A stretch of 32,041 bases of DNA, taken from the NCBI GenBank assembly GCA_022702935.2, contig JAKIML020000108.1:1-32041 (forward strand), read 5' to 3'. This stretch comes from Bacillota bacterium. GTDB lineage: Bacteria; Bacillota; Clostridia; DSM-8532. The position numbers and the translations under genes were made by a program. Positions 16,855 to 26,559 of this stretch are shown piece after piece. How positions within the stretch are numbered: position 1 is the stretch's first letter; each line of letters opens with the position of its first letter. The notes under the pieces were generated by a model that worked only from the letters and a program-made list of their open reading frames with translations, did no database searches and had not been told where the DNA came from.

Positions 16855-18444
16855 TTACAGATAGACTTTAATTTTCTTCTCCAATTCTTTCAGCAGCTTA
16901 TACTCAATGGAATCCACCAGGGCAATCCAGCTTGCTTCGATAATGTCGGTGGATACCCCCACGGTGGTCCATACCGATTCTCCGTCGGTGGACTCAATGA
17001 GAACGCGAACCTTGGCAGCAGTGGCCTTGTTGGAGTCTATGACGCGGACCTTGAAATCGGTCAGATGCACATGCCTGAGCTCGGGATAGAAGACCTCCAG
17101 GGCCTTTCTCAGGGCTTTGTCCAGGGCATGGACGGGACCGTCTCCTTCAGCGGCCGAAATCTCGAACTGATCGTCCACCTTGACCTTAATCAGAGCCGAG
17201 GCCGAACACCCCGACTTGGCAGGCTGTTCATTAATGAGCTTAAATTGCTCCAGTTCGAAGAAGGGCTTGTATTTGCCAAGCTGCTTTCGGATGATGAGCT
17301 CAAAGGTGCTCTCTGCGCCCTCAAACTGATAACCTTGGTGCTCCAGCTCCTTGAGCCTCTGGATAATGGCCTCGGTTTCCTCCGATTCCTTGGTGATGGC
17401 GGGATTGAGTTCTCTGATCTTGTCCAGAATGGTCTTTCTTCCCGCAACCTCCGACATAAGGAACCGCCGCTTATTGCCCACCAGCGAAGGATCCACATGC
17501 TCAAAGGAAATGGAAGCCTTGGTGACACCGTCGATATGCATGCCACCCTTATGGGCAAAGGCACTGTTGCCCACGTAGGGATCTCTTTCATTCAGGGTGA
17601 TATTGGATATCTCGGATATCTTTCTTGCGGTGTAGGTCAGATTCTTAAGCTGTTCCTCAGGGATGCACCGAATCTGCTTCTTGATTTGCAGGCTGGGGAT
17701 GATGGAGCTTAAGTTGGCATTCCCGCAGCGCTCTCCGAACCCGGTATAGGTCCCCTGGACATGCTCGGCACCGGCCTCAACTGCCATGATGGAGTTGGCA
17801 ACTGCCATGCCGCAGTCATTATGGGTATGGATACCCACCTTGATGTCGAAGGTTTCCTTAACCTTTTTGACAATCTCGTATACCTCATTGGGGAAGCTTC
17901 CGCCATTGGTGTCGCAGAGCACCAGACAATCGGCGCCGCCCTTAACTGCGGCCTCCAACGCCTTAAAGGCGTATTCGGGATTGGCCTTATACCCGTCAAA
18001 GAAATGCTCGGCGTCAAAAATCACTTCCTTGCCCTTCTTTTTGAAGAAAGCAAGGGTATCGGTGATCATGGCCAGATTCTCATCCAGGGTGGTTTTGATT
18101 ATCTCTGTCACATGGAAGTCCCACGCCTTGCCGAAAATGGTGACGGCCGGAGTATTGGCCGAGAGCAGGGACTGTACGTTCTTGTCCTCTTCCACCGAGA
18201 TATTGCGCCTTCTGGTGCTGCCAAAGGCAGTTAATTTCGCATTTTTCAGCGAGACCGTCTTCATCCTTTCGAAGAATTCGATGTCCTTGGGGTTGGAGCC
18301 GGGGTTTCCTGCCTCGATGTAGGCTACTCCCAATTGATCCAGGGCATAAATAATCTTGATCTTATCCTCTACAGAGAATGAGATCCCCTCAGCTTGTGCT
18401 CCGTCTCGTAATGTAGAATCCAGAATGTCAACTTTTTGCGGCAT
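16855..18444 (-). CDS. cimA: (R)-citramalate synthase
   Basis: CimA condenses acetyl-CoA with pyruvate to (R)-citramalate, the first step of threonine-independent Ile synthesis. The 529-residue protein has a DRE-TIM-type barrel with metal-site motifs [12 protein letters not shown] (residues about 9-20) and the [12 protein letters not shown] signature, and a LeuA-type allosteric C-terminal domain. [19 protein letters not shown] and [11 protein letters not shown] set it apart from LeuA, which has DTTLRDGEQSPG, and match the TIGR00977 citramalate synthase type. Its position between leuA and leuC supports channeling of citramalate into LeuCD and LeuB. A GGGGGTTGAGG tract precedes the ATG. Confidence 0.92.
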   Translation of the reverse strand: MPQKVDILDSTLRDGAQAEGISFSVEDKIKIIYALDQLGVAYIEAGNPGSNPKDIEFFERMKTVSLKNAKLTAFGSTRRRNISVEEDKNVQSLLSANTPAVTIFGKAWDFHVTEIIKTTLDENLAMITDTLAFFKKKGKEVIFDAEHFFDGYKANPEYAFKALEAAVKGGADCLVLCDTNGGSFPNEVYEIVKKVKETFDIKVGIHTHNDCGMAVANSIMAVEAGAEHVQGTYTGFGERCGNANLSSIIPSLQIKKQIRCIPEEQLKNLTYTARKISEISNITLNERDPYVGNSAFAHKGGMHIDGVTKASISFEHVDPSLVGNKRRFLMSEVAGRKTILDKIRELNPAITKESEETEAIIQRLKELEHQGYQFEGAESTFELIIRKQLGKYKPFFELEQFKLINEQPAKSGCSASALIKVKVDDQFEISAAEGDGPVHALDKALRKALEVFYPELRHVHLTDFKVRVIDSNKATAAKVRVLIESTDGESVWTTVGVSTDIIEASWIALVDSIEYKLLKELEKKIKVYL

Positions 18445-18476
18445 ATAAGCCTCAACCCCCTTTCATGGTTGGATGT

Positions 18477-20012
18477 TTAAACAGCTTGTTCGAGCTTTTC
18501 CTGATAAATCAATTTATTGATAGCATTAATATAGGCAAGCACACTGGATTCGAAAACGTCGGTGCTGACACCCGTACCGGTATACATGCGGGTATCTCTC
18601 CGAATCTTCACATAGGCCTCACCCTGGGCATCCTGGCCCTCGGTCACCGAACGGAGCTTGTAATCCTCCAGGACGAAGTTGACGCCTACAATCTTATCAA
18701 TGGCTTTGAATGCGGCATCCACAGGTCCGTCGCCGGTTGAAACCTCTTCAATAACCATTTCTTCTCCGTTTTGCTTCACCAACCGTACCGAAGCGGTGGC
18801 GGTGATGGTATTGCCCGTATTAATCACGAAGCGATCCAATCTATAGGTCTCAGGAATCTGAACGGCCTTCTGAGCCAGAAGGGCTTCAATGTCAGCATCC
18901 TGAACAACCTTCTTCTTGTCGGCCAAAACCTTGAACTGTTCAAAGGCCTTGTTGAGTTCTTCCTTGGTAAGCTGATAGCCCAAGGTCTTGAGTCTATCTT
19001 CAAAGGCATGTCTTCCTGAGTGCTTTCCAAGAACCATATGATTTTGGGTCAGCCCTATGGACTCGGGCGTCATAATCTCATAGGTGCTCTTTTCAGCAAG
19101 GACCCCATGCTGGTGTATGCCCGATTCATGGGCAAAGGCATTGGCGCCTACAATGGCTTTATTGGGCTGAACCGAAACACCTGTGATGTTGCTGATGAGT
19201 TTGGACGAGCGGTAGATTTGCGTGGTATCCACGCGGCAATCCAAGTCGAAGAGGGCTTCCCTGGTCTTCAATGCCATGACAATCTCTTCAAGGGCGGCGT
19301 TTCCGGCCCGCTCACCAATACCGTTAATGGTGCATTCAAGCTGTGTGGCTCCGGCTCTTGCCGCTGCCAGGGTATTGGCCACGGCCATGCCCAGGTCGTT
19401 ATGGCAATGGACTGAAATCGTGACTTTGTCAATATCGGGAACATTCTCACGAATGCCCTTAATAAGTGCATAGAACTCGTCGGGAGTGGTATAGCCCACC
19501 GTATCGGGTACATTGATGACGGTGGCGCCAGCCTTGATGGCGGTATCAAACACTTTATAAAGGAATTCGGGCTGGCTTCTGGTGGCATCCTCGGCTGAGA
19601 ACTCCACATCGGAGCAGTATTTCTTAGCATAGGCCACCATGGTCTTGGTCTGCTCCAGAACCTCTTCGGGCGACATTCTCAGCTTATATTTCATATGTAT
19701 ATCAGATGTGGCGATAAAGGTGTGAATACGGGGGCTGACGGCATTCCGGAGGGCTTCCCAGGAACGATCGATATCCTTGGTCAGGGCCCGGGAGAGGCTG
19801 GCCACCGTACAGTCTTTGACGGTTTCGGCAATGGCCTTCACCGATTGAAAGTCGCCGGGCGAAGCAATGGCAAAGCCGGCTTCTATGACATCCACCTTCA
19901 ACCGTTCAAGCTGTCTGGCAACCTCGATCTTTTCCTGATGGTTCATGCTGCAACCCGGGGATTGCTCACCATCTCTTAAGGTGGTGTCAAAGATAAATAT
20001 TCTTTTTCCCAT
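18477..20012 (-). CDS. leuA: 2-isopropylmalate synthase
   Basis: LeuA condenses 2-oxoisovalerate with acetyl-CoA, the committed step to Leu. I start it at ATG 20012 because AAGGAG lies about 10 nt upstream and MGKRIFIFDTTLRDGEQ is the usual N-terminus; this gives 511 residues. Motifs are DTTLRDGEQSPGCSM, VHCHNDLGMAVAN, the FAHESGIHQHG loop and NKAIVGANAF. The C-terminal Leu-binding regulatory domain is present (GDGPVDAAFKAID, STDVFESSVLAYINAIN), so feedback inhibition by Leu is likely. A structured intergenic region separates it from ilvC upstream. Confidence 0.96.
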   Translation of the reverse strand: MGKRIFIFDTTLRDGEQSPGCSMNHQEKIEVARQLERLKVDVIEAGFAIASPGDFQSVKAIAETVKDCTVASLSRALTKDIDRSWEALRNAVSPRIHTFIATSDIHMKYKLRMSPEEVLEQTKTMVAYAKKYCSDVEFSAEDATRSQPEFLYKVFDTAIKAGATVINVPDTVGYTTPDEFYALIKGIRENVPDIDKVTISVHCHNDLGMAVANTLAAARAGATQLECTINGIGERAGNAALEEIVMALKTREALFDLDCRVDTTQIYRSSKLISNITGVSVQPNKAIVGANAFAHESGIHQHGVLAEKSTYEIMTPESIGLTQNHMVLGKHSGRHAFEDRLKTLGYQLTKEELNKAFEQFKVLADKKKVVQDADIEALLAQKAVQIPETYRLDRFVINTGNTITATASVRLVKQNGEEMVIEEVSTGDGPVDAAFKAIDKIVGVNFVLEDYKLRSVTEGQDAQGEAYVKIRRDTRMYTGTGVSTDVFESSVLAYINAINKLIYQEKLEQAV

Positions 20013-20037
20013 ACTACAGTACTCCTTCCTATGCTGT

Positions 20038-20225
20038 TCAAAGACCATAACGCATTGTGCCGATGCCCGGGCATTGTATCCAGGCAGCAGACACACTGTA
20101 TCGCGTTATGCGTCTTTGAGCCAGTACCAATGTCAAACGTCATGCCGATCTGAGGCTTGGTGCCAGCCATTCACACCTGCGCCTACCTTGGCTTCCGTAG
20201 GTACCTCCGCAACGTGTGAATGGCT
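20038..20225 (-). other. Three consecutive stem-loops between ilvC and leuA
   Basis: The 239-bp gap between ilvC and leuA is unusually structured. In transcript order: a perfect 12-bp stem AGCCATTCACAC/GTGTGAATGGCT (20214-20225 with 20165-20176) with an inner CCTAC/GTAGG helix; a 7-bp stem GTACCAA/TTGGTGC with one G-T pair (20124-20130 with 20157-20163); and a 16-bp stem with one bulged base (20103-20119 with 20038-20053). The last has a 49-nt loop containing the palindrome ATGCCCGGGCAT (20063-20074). No T tract follows, so these are not plain terminators. They may protect or process the ilvBNC part of the mRNA, or be a small palindromic repeat. Confidence 0.6.
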
Positions 20226-20251
20226 ATATGTATTCCGTCTCGAACTACGCC

Positions 20252-21756
<1,505 letters not shown>

Positions 21757-21816
21757 TTAACCTCACTCCCTTGTATGATAGTTCTGAGTCTATTGATTGA
21801 TCACATTGAATGCTGC

Positions 21817-23424
21817 TTATAATGTCGCCTCAAGAGGATCCACCATGCATTCCACCAGGAAAGGTCCATTATGCTTAAGCGCCTTGTCAAAGGCTTCCTG
21901 AAGCTGTGAATTGTCGGATACCCTAATGCCCGGTATGTCATAGGCCGCACAGAGCTTGATAAAGTCCGGGTTCTGCTCCAAATCCACTGCATAGGTATTG
22001 CCGTAGTTCCGGGACTGAAGCTCGCGCACCATGCCAAGCCGTGTATTATTGAACAGAACCATGACAATCCCTAATTGATGGGTCTTGATGGTACCCAGTT
22101 CAAAGAGGCTCATCTGAAAGCCCCCATCCCCCATGACGGCCACCACCTGGCGCTTGGGGGCTGCAAACTTGGCACCCACCGCTGCGGGCAGGCTATAGCC
22201 CATGGTTCCCAGGCCACCGGAGGTCAGGAAGCTGCGCCCCGGCCTGTCTTCAAAGTTTCTGGCCGCCCACATCTGGTTCTGGCCCACATCGGCCACCATA
22301 ATGGCGTCCTCGTTAAGCTTGTCGGACAAAAGCTGTATGGCATATTTAGGATTGACAAGACCCGTCTCAGGTCTGGGATTTTCATTTCTATAGCCGTTGA
22401 GCTCGTTGAGCCATTCGGCGGTATCGACTCTGGACACCTTGGCGGTGATTTCAGGAAGAATGGTCTTGGCATCACCCACCAGGGGGATTTGGGTCCCCAC
22501 GTTCTTTCCAATTTCGGCAGGGTCGATGTCTATATGAATGATGCGCACATTCTGCAGGGCTTTGTCAGAAACCCCTCCCCAGGCTCTGTCGGCGACTCTG
22601 ACACCGATAAAGATGATGAGGTCGGATCGCGTAAGGGCGCGGTTGGCCCGGGCAAAGCCATGGGTTCCAATCATGCCCAGATAGTGCTTATCCTTGCTGG
22701 GCAGGGTTCCCTTGCCCATGAGCGTATGCACCAGCGGAATTCCGGTTTTGTCCACAAAGGCTTGAAGCTCGGACTGGGCATGGGCCAAAAGGACGCCGCC
22801 TCCTGCCACAATCAAAGGCCGCTTGCTTTCACCAATGGCCTTTACGGCACGTTTTATCTGGCCCGCGTGGCCCTTTACAGTGGGCTTATACCCGCGAATG
22901 TCCACCGATACAGGATAGGAGAAATCGATTTTGGCTTCCTGAATATCGGAGGGGATATCAATGAGCACGGGGCCGGGCCTGCCTGTGGAAGCAATATAAA
23001 AGGCCTCTTTAATGATTCTGGGAATCTCCTGGGCGTCCTTAACCAGATAGCTGTGCTTGGTAAAGGACTCGGTGGCCCCCGTAATATCCACTTCCTGGAA
23101 CACATCCCGCCCTATCATGGAGGACTTTACCTGACCGGTGATGACCACCAGGGGGATGGAATCCATATAGGCATTGGCAATGCCTGTAATGAGGTTGGTG
23201 GCTCCGGGGCCCGAGGTACCGATGCAAACGCCCACTTTCCCCGAAACACGGGCATAGCCGTTGGCGCTATGGGCTGCGGCCTGCTCCTGGCGGACCAGGA
23301 CATGACGAATAGGGGACTTTCTCAAGGCTTCATAGACATGCAGAATAAACCCTCCCGGATAACCAAAGACCGTATCAACCTGTTCTTCCAACAAACATTT
23401 GATGAGCGCCTCTGCAGCTTTCAT
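21817..23424 (-). CDS. ilvB: Acetolactate synthase large subunit (first copy)
   Basis: The first gene of the operon; it catalyses the same acetohydroxyacid synthase reaction as the copy at 10572. I choose ATG 23424 (535 residues), because the earlier ATG at 23442 lies inside the purine-rich Shine-Dalgarno GGAGAGGGTG. ThDP motifs are VRQEQAAAHSANGYARVSG, GTSGPGATNLITG and GDGGFQMSLFELGTIKTH ending FNN. It is paired with ilvN immediately downstream and is thus the likely regulated enzyme. It differs from the second copy in the FAD and substrate-access regions and is slightly shorter. Confidence 0.94.
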   Translation of the reverse strand: MKAAEALIKCLLEEQVDTVFGYPGGFILHVYEALRKSPIRHVLVRQEQAAAHSANGYARVSGKVGVCIGTSGPGATNLITGIANAYMDSIPLVVITGQVKSSMIGRDVFQEVDITGATESFTKHSYLVKDAQEIPRIIKEAFYIASTGRPGPVLIDIPSDIQEAKIDFSYPVSVDIRGYKPTVKGHAGQIKRAVKAIGESKRPLIVAGGGVLLAHAQSELQAFVDKTGIPLVHTLMGKGTLPSKDKHYLGMIGTHGFARANRALTRSDLIIFIGVRVADRAWGGVSDKALQNVRIIHIDIDPAEIGKNVGTQIPLVGDAKTILPEITAKVSRVDTAEWLNELNGYRNENPRPETGLVNPKYAIQLLSDKLNEDAIMVADVGQNQMWAARNFEDRPGRSFLTSGGLGTMGYSLPAAVGAKFAAPKRQVVAVMGDGGFQMSLFELGTIKTHQLGIVMVLFNNTRLGMVRELQSRNYGNTYAVDLEQNPDFIKLCAAYDIPGIRVSDNSQLQEAFDKALKHNGPFLVECMVDPLEATL

Positions 23425-23470
23425 GCCTTTCACCCTCTCCATTCCAAGTGTGCTTTAGTTGCATATGTAG

Positions 23471-23520
23471 CAAAAAATCCCTCGCACCGTCGTTATACAC
23501 TAACAACAGGGACGAGGGAT
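23471..23520 (-). terminator. T-box regulated terminator
   Basis: Minus strand ATCCCTCG (23513-23520) pairs with CGAGGGAT (23477-23484), followed by a T run (23472-23477). Formation should compete with the antiterminator that contains the T-box sequence just upstream. Confidence 0.9.
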
Positions 23521-23740
23521 ATACTCCACGTGTTACCACCCTATTTTTATTCTTATCTCACGATAAGAAACTCACGAGGTTCCAACAAACCATCACCTAT
23601 AACGGGGCTCGCCGTTTCTTCCTACTTTTGCCTTCAGAAGAACTACTCGGGAGAGATAATATCCCAGGAATCCTGCCGATTTCCACCAACCATCGGCTCT
23701 CTGTAAAGATTTTGTCTGGAACACCTTGCTCCTTCATTGT
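23471..23740 (-). ncRNA. T-box leader, Ile specifier, controlling the ilv-leu operon
   Basis: A tRNA-sensing antitermination leader. Stem I contains AGAGAGCCGATGGTTGGTGG, and its 3' side shows GGATATTATCTCTCCCGAG. By alignment with other T-boxes the specifier codon is ATC (23655-23657, plus sequence GAT), which would read uncharged tRNA-Ile. The T-box sequence is AGGGTGGTAACACG (23529-23542), with two changes from the usual AGGGTGGNACCGCG. The TGGT bulge can pair with the ACCA end of tRNA-Ile. The terminator at 23471-23520 follows, about 50 nt before ilvB. The 5' boundary is approximate. Confidence 0.92.
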
Positions 23741-23772
23741 ATTTACTTAGGGTTATTCAGTTATTTTCTAGC

Positions 23773-23801
23773 ATTATATCAATACCACGCGGGGATGTCA
23801 A
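23773..23801 (-). promoter_or_regulatory. Consensus SigA promoter of the ilv-leu operon
   Basis: Minus strand TTGACA (23796-23801), 17-bp spacer, TATAAT (23773-23778): a perfect match to the SigA consensus. It lies about 20 bp after the hom stop codon with no terminator between, so hom transcripts may also run into the T-box. A strong constitutive promoter fits control by the T-box. Confidence 0.9.
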
Positions 23802-23821
23802 TACTTATTTTAATAACGAAA

Positions 23822-25072
23822 TCATTCCTGCTTGTCCATAATTTGAAGCACGATAGCCGGCTTATACCCAAAGCTCTCAAGCCTTCCTGTAAGCTGGCTG
23901 ATGCCCAGGGCTTCGTTGACCTGGGTAACAAAGACCAACTGCTCGGGCTTTTCAAGGTTCTCATAGAACCTGACTTGTCCCAACTCCTTGGCCAGTAATT
24001 CCTTCAGGGCTGCCTTGTCCTGGACTCCTTCCATACGCACATAGAGCTGTGAACCTGTGGCAGGCTGATTGAGCACCCAGGCCTTGCGGTGGTAATCCCA
24101 GCCGCTGTTGGCCGTATGGCTGCGGTTCTTCTTCATAATATCCAGAATATCGGCCACCACGGCACTGGCCGTGGGAAGTTTTCCTGCGCCCTTGCCATAG
24201 AACATGGCGTCCCCTACGGCGTCACCCTCCACCAGAATGGCATTGAACACATCATCCACATGGGACAGGGGATGATTGGCATCCAGAATGGCCGGATGGA
24301 CCCTGGCATAAATGCCTCCGTCCACCTTCCGGCTTTCACCAATGAGCTTGATGGTTCCGCCCAACTGATTGGCATAGTGGAAATCATCGGGAGCAATCCT
24401 GGTGATGCCTTCTGTTTCAATATCCCTGTAGTCCACAAACTGATTATAGGCGATGGATGAAAGGATGGCGATCTTGCGGCAGGCATCATGACCTTCTACA
24501 TCGGCTGTAGGATCGGCCTCGGCATAGCCGTTGGATTGAGCTTCCTTAAGGGCATCATCAAAGGCCTTGCCCTGCTTGTTCATGGCTGTCAGTATATAGT
24601 TGGTGGTACCATTGAGAATACCGGTAATGCTGTTGATGTCATTGGCCGCCAGGCAGTTGTAAAGGGGGCGAATAATGGGGATGCCGCCGCCCACACTGGC
24701 CTCAAAGAGATAGGATACCTCGTTTTCTGCTGCCAGTGCCAGAAGCTCAGGGCCATGGGTGGCCACCAGCTCCTTGTTGGAGGTCACCACGCTCTTTCCC
24801 GCTTTCAGCGCCCGCTTGGTGATATCGTAGGCAAAGCCAGTTCCACCAATGGTTTCAACCACAATCTTAATACTCTCATCTTTTAAAATCTCATCGGCAT
24901 CCTTGGTGATCAAGTCCTTATTGGGATCATGGGGAAAATCACGGATATCCAGAATCTTTTTTACCTTGATCCCTCTCCCCAGCCGACTTTTGATAACTGG
25001 GTTTTTCTGCTGTATCAGCTCTACAACACCCGATCCCACAACACCATATCCTAAAACAGCAATGTTGAGCAT
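23822..25072 (-). CDS. hom: Homoserine dehydrogenase
   Basis: Reduces aspartate semialdehyde to homoserine, the branch to Thr and Met. From ATG 25072, chosen because GGGAG precedes it and MLNIAVLGYGVVGSGV is the family N-terminus, the protein is 416 residues. The Rossmann motif is GYGVVGSG, the catalytic region is GILNGTTNYILT followed by AEADPTADVEGHDACRK, and a C-terminal ACT-like domain (QLYVRMEG onward) probably gives Thr feedback. It is downstream of the PheB-like ACT gene by about 22 bp and is likely cotranscribed with it. Confidence 0.96.
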   Translation of the reverse strand: MLNIAVLGYGVVGSGVVELIQQKNPVIKSRLGRGIKVKKILDIRDFPHDPNKDLITKDADEILKDESIKIVVETIGGTGFAYDITKRALKAGKSVVTSNKELVATHGPELLALAAENEVSYLFEASVGGGIPIIRPLYNCLAANDINSITGILNGTTNYILTAMNKQGKAFDDALKEAQSNGYAEADPTADVEGHDACRKIAILSSIAYNQFVDYRDIETEGITRIAPDDFHYANQLGGTIKLIGESRKVDGGIYARVHPAILDANHPLSHVDDVFNAILVEGDAVGDAMFYGKGAGKLPTASAVVADILDIMKKNRSHTANSGWDYHRKAWVLNQPATGSQLYVRMEGVQDKAALKELLAKELGQVRFYENLEKPEQLVFVTQVNEALGISQLTGRLESFGYKPAIVLQIMDKQE

Positions 25073-25094
25073 AAATGACTCCCTTTCATGATGT

Positions 25095-25538
25095 TTATTC
25101 CCTTGAAAGTACCTCCATACGATGGACGCCCGGAATCTGCTGCACCGCGGTGAGCATGTCCTGAATATCGATAACACTGTTCTTGGTCTCAATGGTTATC
25201 GTAATATTGGCCAGTCCATTGATGGGGAGGTTTTGGACAATGGTCAGTATATTGGCTTTGGCCCTTGAAATACATGAAATGATTTCGGAAAGGATGCCAG
25301 TTTGGTCATCGACGATAAAGAGGATGGTCATCACCCTGCCGCTGGACATTTCATAAAAAGGGAAAACACAATCCTTGTACTTATAGTAGGCGCTCCGGCT
25401 GATACCGGCCTGCTTTACAGCCTCATTGACCGAAAGACGGTTGTCCCGCATCAATGCCCGCTTCGCCTCAAGAACCTTCAAAAAAACCTCCGGAGCGACT
25501 TTTGTGTCAATCAGGAGGTATGTGGAGTTCTTATTCAT
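25095..25538 (-). CDS. HTH-ACT protein, PheB-like (UPF0735)
   Basis: A 147-residue protein of the PheB-like/UPF0735 family. Residues about 35-56 (LSVNEAVKQAGISRSAYYKY) resemble a helix-turn-helix, and residues about 68-146 form an ACT domain (TILFIVDDQTGILSEIISCI onward). Annotation as chorismate mutase in some genomes is historical; no mutase motif is visible. The family typically sits before hom, as here. The HTH plus amino-acid-binding domain suggests a regulator sensing an amino acid. ATG 25538 is preferred over GTG 25541; the ribosome site is weak. Palindromes overlap its own promoter, which would fit autoregulation. Confidence 0.8.
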   Translation of the reverse strand: MNKNSTYLLIDTKVAPEVFLKVLEAKRALMRDNRLSVNEAVKQAGISRSAYYKYKDCVFPFYEMSSGRVMTILFIVDDQTGILSEIISCISRAKANILTIVQNLPINGLANITITIETKNSVIDIQDMLTAVQQIPGVHRMEVLSRE

Positions 25539-25562
25539 CACCCAACCTGTCCTTCCATGAAA

Positions 25563-25584
25563 TACAATTGTACTTCAGGAGTAC
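25563..25584. promoter_or_regulatory. Overlapping palindromes at the start of pheB-like/hom transcription
   Basis: TACAATTGTA (25563-25572, perfect) and GTACT-TCAGG-AGTAC (25570-25584) overlap. They span the predicted transcription start, about 7-12 nt after the -10 box. Good candidates for the operator of the HTH-ACT protein; not a known consensus. Confidence 0.4.
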
Positions 25585-25611
25585 TATAGCATAAATATAC
25601 AGCCTATGCAA
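25583..25611 (-). promoter_or_regulatory. Promoter of the pheB-like/hom unit
   Basis: Minus strand TTGCAT (25606-25611), 17-bp spacer, TATAGT (25583-25588). It gives a leader of about 40 nt to the ATG at 25538. Confidence 0.6.
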
Positions 25612-25736
25612 GAGTAACATGACAGGATTATCCTATAAGAAATCATCTGAAAGGATGCCTTACAGGGTCTCTATGAGCTTAGCAAACCTGGATTCAGAAA
25701 GGATTTCATGGGTGATAAACTGTCCAATATGTACTC

Positions 25737-26486
25737 TCACTGGCGAATCTGTCTGTATATGTACCGATAGTCGGGGCGTGTTACACTGCTGCTTAAGTAG
25801 GCTGAATGGGTGGAACCGCGCCGCCGGTTTCTATTCAGTTCCTTGATAATCTCTTCAATGGACATAATGCCCATGCCATGGCCGTAATACCTGTCCTCGC
25901 TGAGCATGATGGCGTTCTCTCCCCGCCATTCCGGGGTCTCAGGATCGAAATCTGGATTCTCCACATAGATGCAGTCCCCTGGAAGCGGGTCCTTAATATT
26001 CCGATAGGATTGGATGCCCAGATCCTTGTCCAGATAGGACCAATTCATCAGGTAAATAGGACTGAACAAACGATTGAAGGTCGATTCTGAAAGGACTTGG
26101 GTTAGGCCAAGGTAAAAAACAATCACAATGGCCGTAGAGCATTCAGTGGCATAGGCCCTGCTATCCTCCAGAAAGTTTTGAATAGCCCGGTAAGCGCTTT
26201 GACCCGGTCTGAGCCTGAATCCGCCCGAATCGGTTCTGGTCCAGTATTTCTCGTTGCACCGGGACTCGTCAAAAACGGCAAAGGCAAAATGACTGCGATA
26301 TAATTTTGTCGCACTGTCCACAATGGCTGATCGTACATCCAGTTCAAAGAGCAGGACATCCATACTGGGATAGGTATAGACCTTGGGGCTCTGTGTGAGG
26401 ATTTTGTAGGTCAGACGTTTGACGGGATCATTTCTTATTCCGGCAGGAGGCGCGTCACTTAAGACTTCGCTGCCAATTCGTATCAT
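25737..26486 (-). CDS. tgl: Spore-coat protein-glutamine gamma-glutamyltransferase
   Basis: Tgl crosslinks spore-coat proteins through Glu-Lys isopeptide bonds late in sporulation. The 249-residue length matches Bacillus Tgl (about 245). The nucleophile lies in ATECSTAIVIVFYLGL (C116, the same number as in B. subtilis Tgl). Other family stretches are DPLPGDCIYVENPDFDPETP, EWRGENAIML, YYGHGMGI and the ending SAYLSSSVTRPD. The ribosome site is weak. A SigK-like -10 element (CATATTATT) lies upstream on the minus strand, with AC 17 nt before it; this is only a partial match. An adjacent TGTCGAA heptamer is listed separately. Confidence 0.92.
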   Translation of the reverse strand: MIRIGSEVLSDAPPAGIRNDPVKRLTYKILTQSPKVYTYPSMDVLLFELDVRSAIVDSATKLYRSHFAFAVFDESRCNEKYWTRTDSGGFRLRPGQSAYRAIQNFLEDSRAYATECSTAIVIVFYLGLTQVLSESTFNRLFSPIYLMNWSYLDKDLGIQSYRNIKDPLPGDCIYVENPDFDPETPEWRGENAIMLSEDRYYGHGMGIMSIEEIIKELNRNRRRGSTHSAYLSSSVTRPDYRYIYRQIRQ

Positions 26487-26551
26487 ATCTCATCACAACT
26501 TTATCAGGATGATCCTAATAAATAATATGAGACAACCCGTCATTTGGTCTT

Positions 26552-26558
26552 TGTCGAA
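26552..26558 (+). promoter_or_regulatory. Spo0A-box-like heptamer upstream of tgl
   Basis: TGTCGAA within TTTGTCGAAAT, a full match to the core Spo0A box, in the 73-bp gap between tgl and the DUF1887 gene. A 7-mer can occur by chance, and tgl is known elsewhere as a late, SigK-type gene rather than a direct Spo0A target. Confidence 0.3.
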
Positions 26559-26559
26559 A

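Noticed and set aside
19976-20170. 64-codon minus-strand frame in the ilvC-leuA gap
   Set aside because: It coincides with the stem-loop sequences and runs out of frame into leuA; the RNA structure explains the region better.
22075-23706. Very long open frame (543 codons) on the plus strand opposite ilvB and the T-box
   Set aside because: It is antisense to a certain ilvB and to the T-box leader, and has no Shine-Dalgarno or recognisable domain. Long antisense frames occur throughout this operon as a codon-bias effect (for example 12724-13647 opposite ilvD).
25619-25846. 75-codon plus-strand frame with a CPIC motif between pheB-like and tgl
   Set aside because: No ribosome binding site, overlaps the 3' end of tgl on the other strand, and no family recognised. 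The 195-bp gap otherwise holds only the pheB-like promoter.
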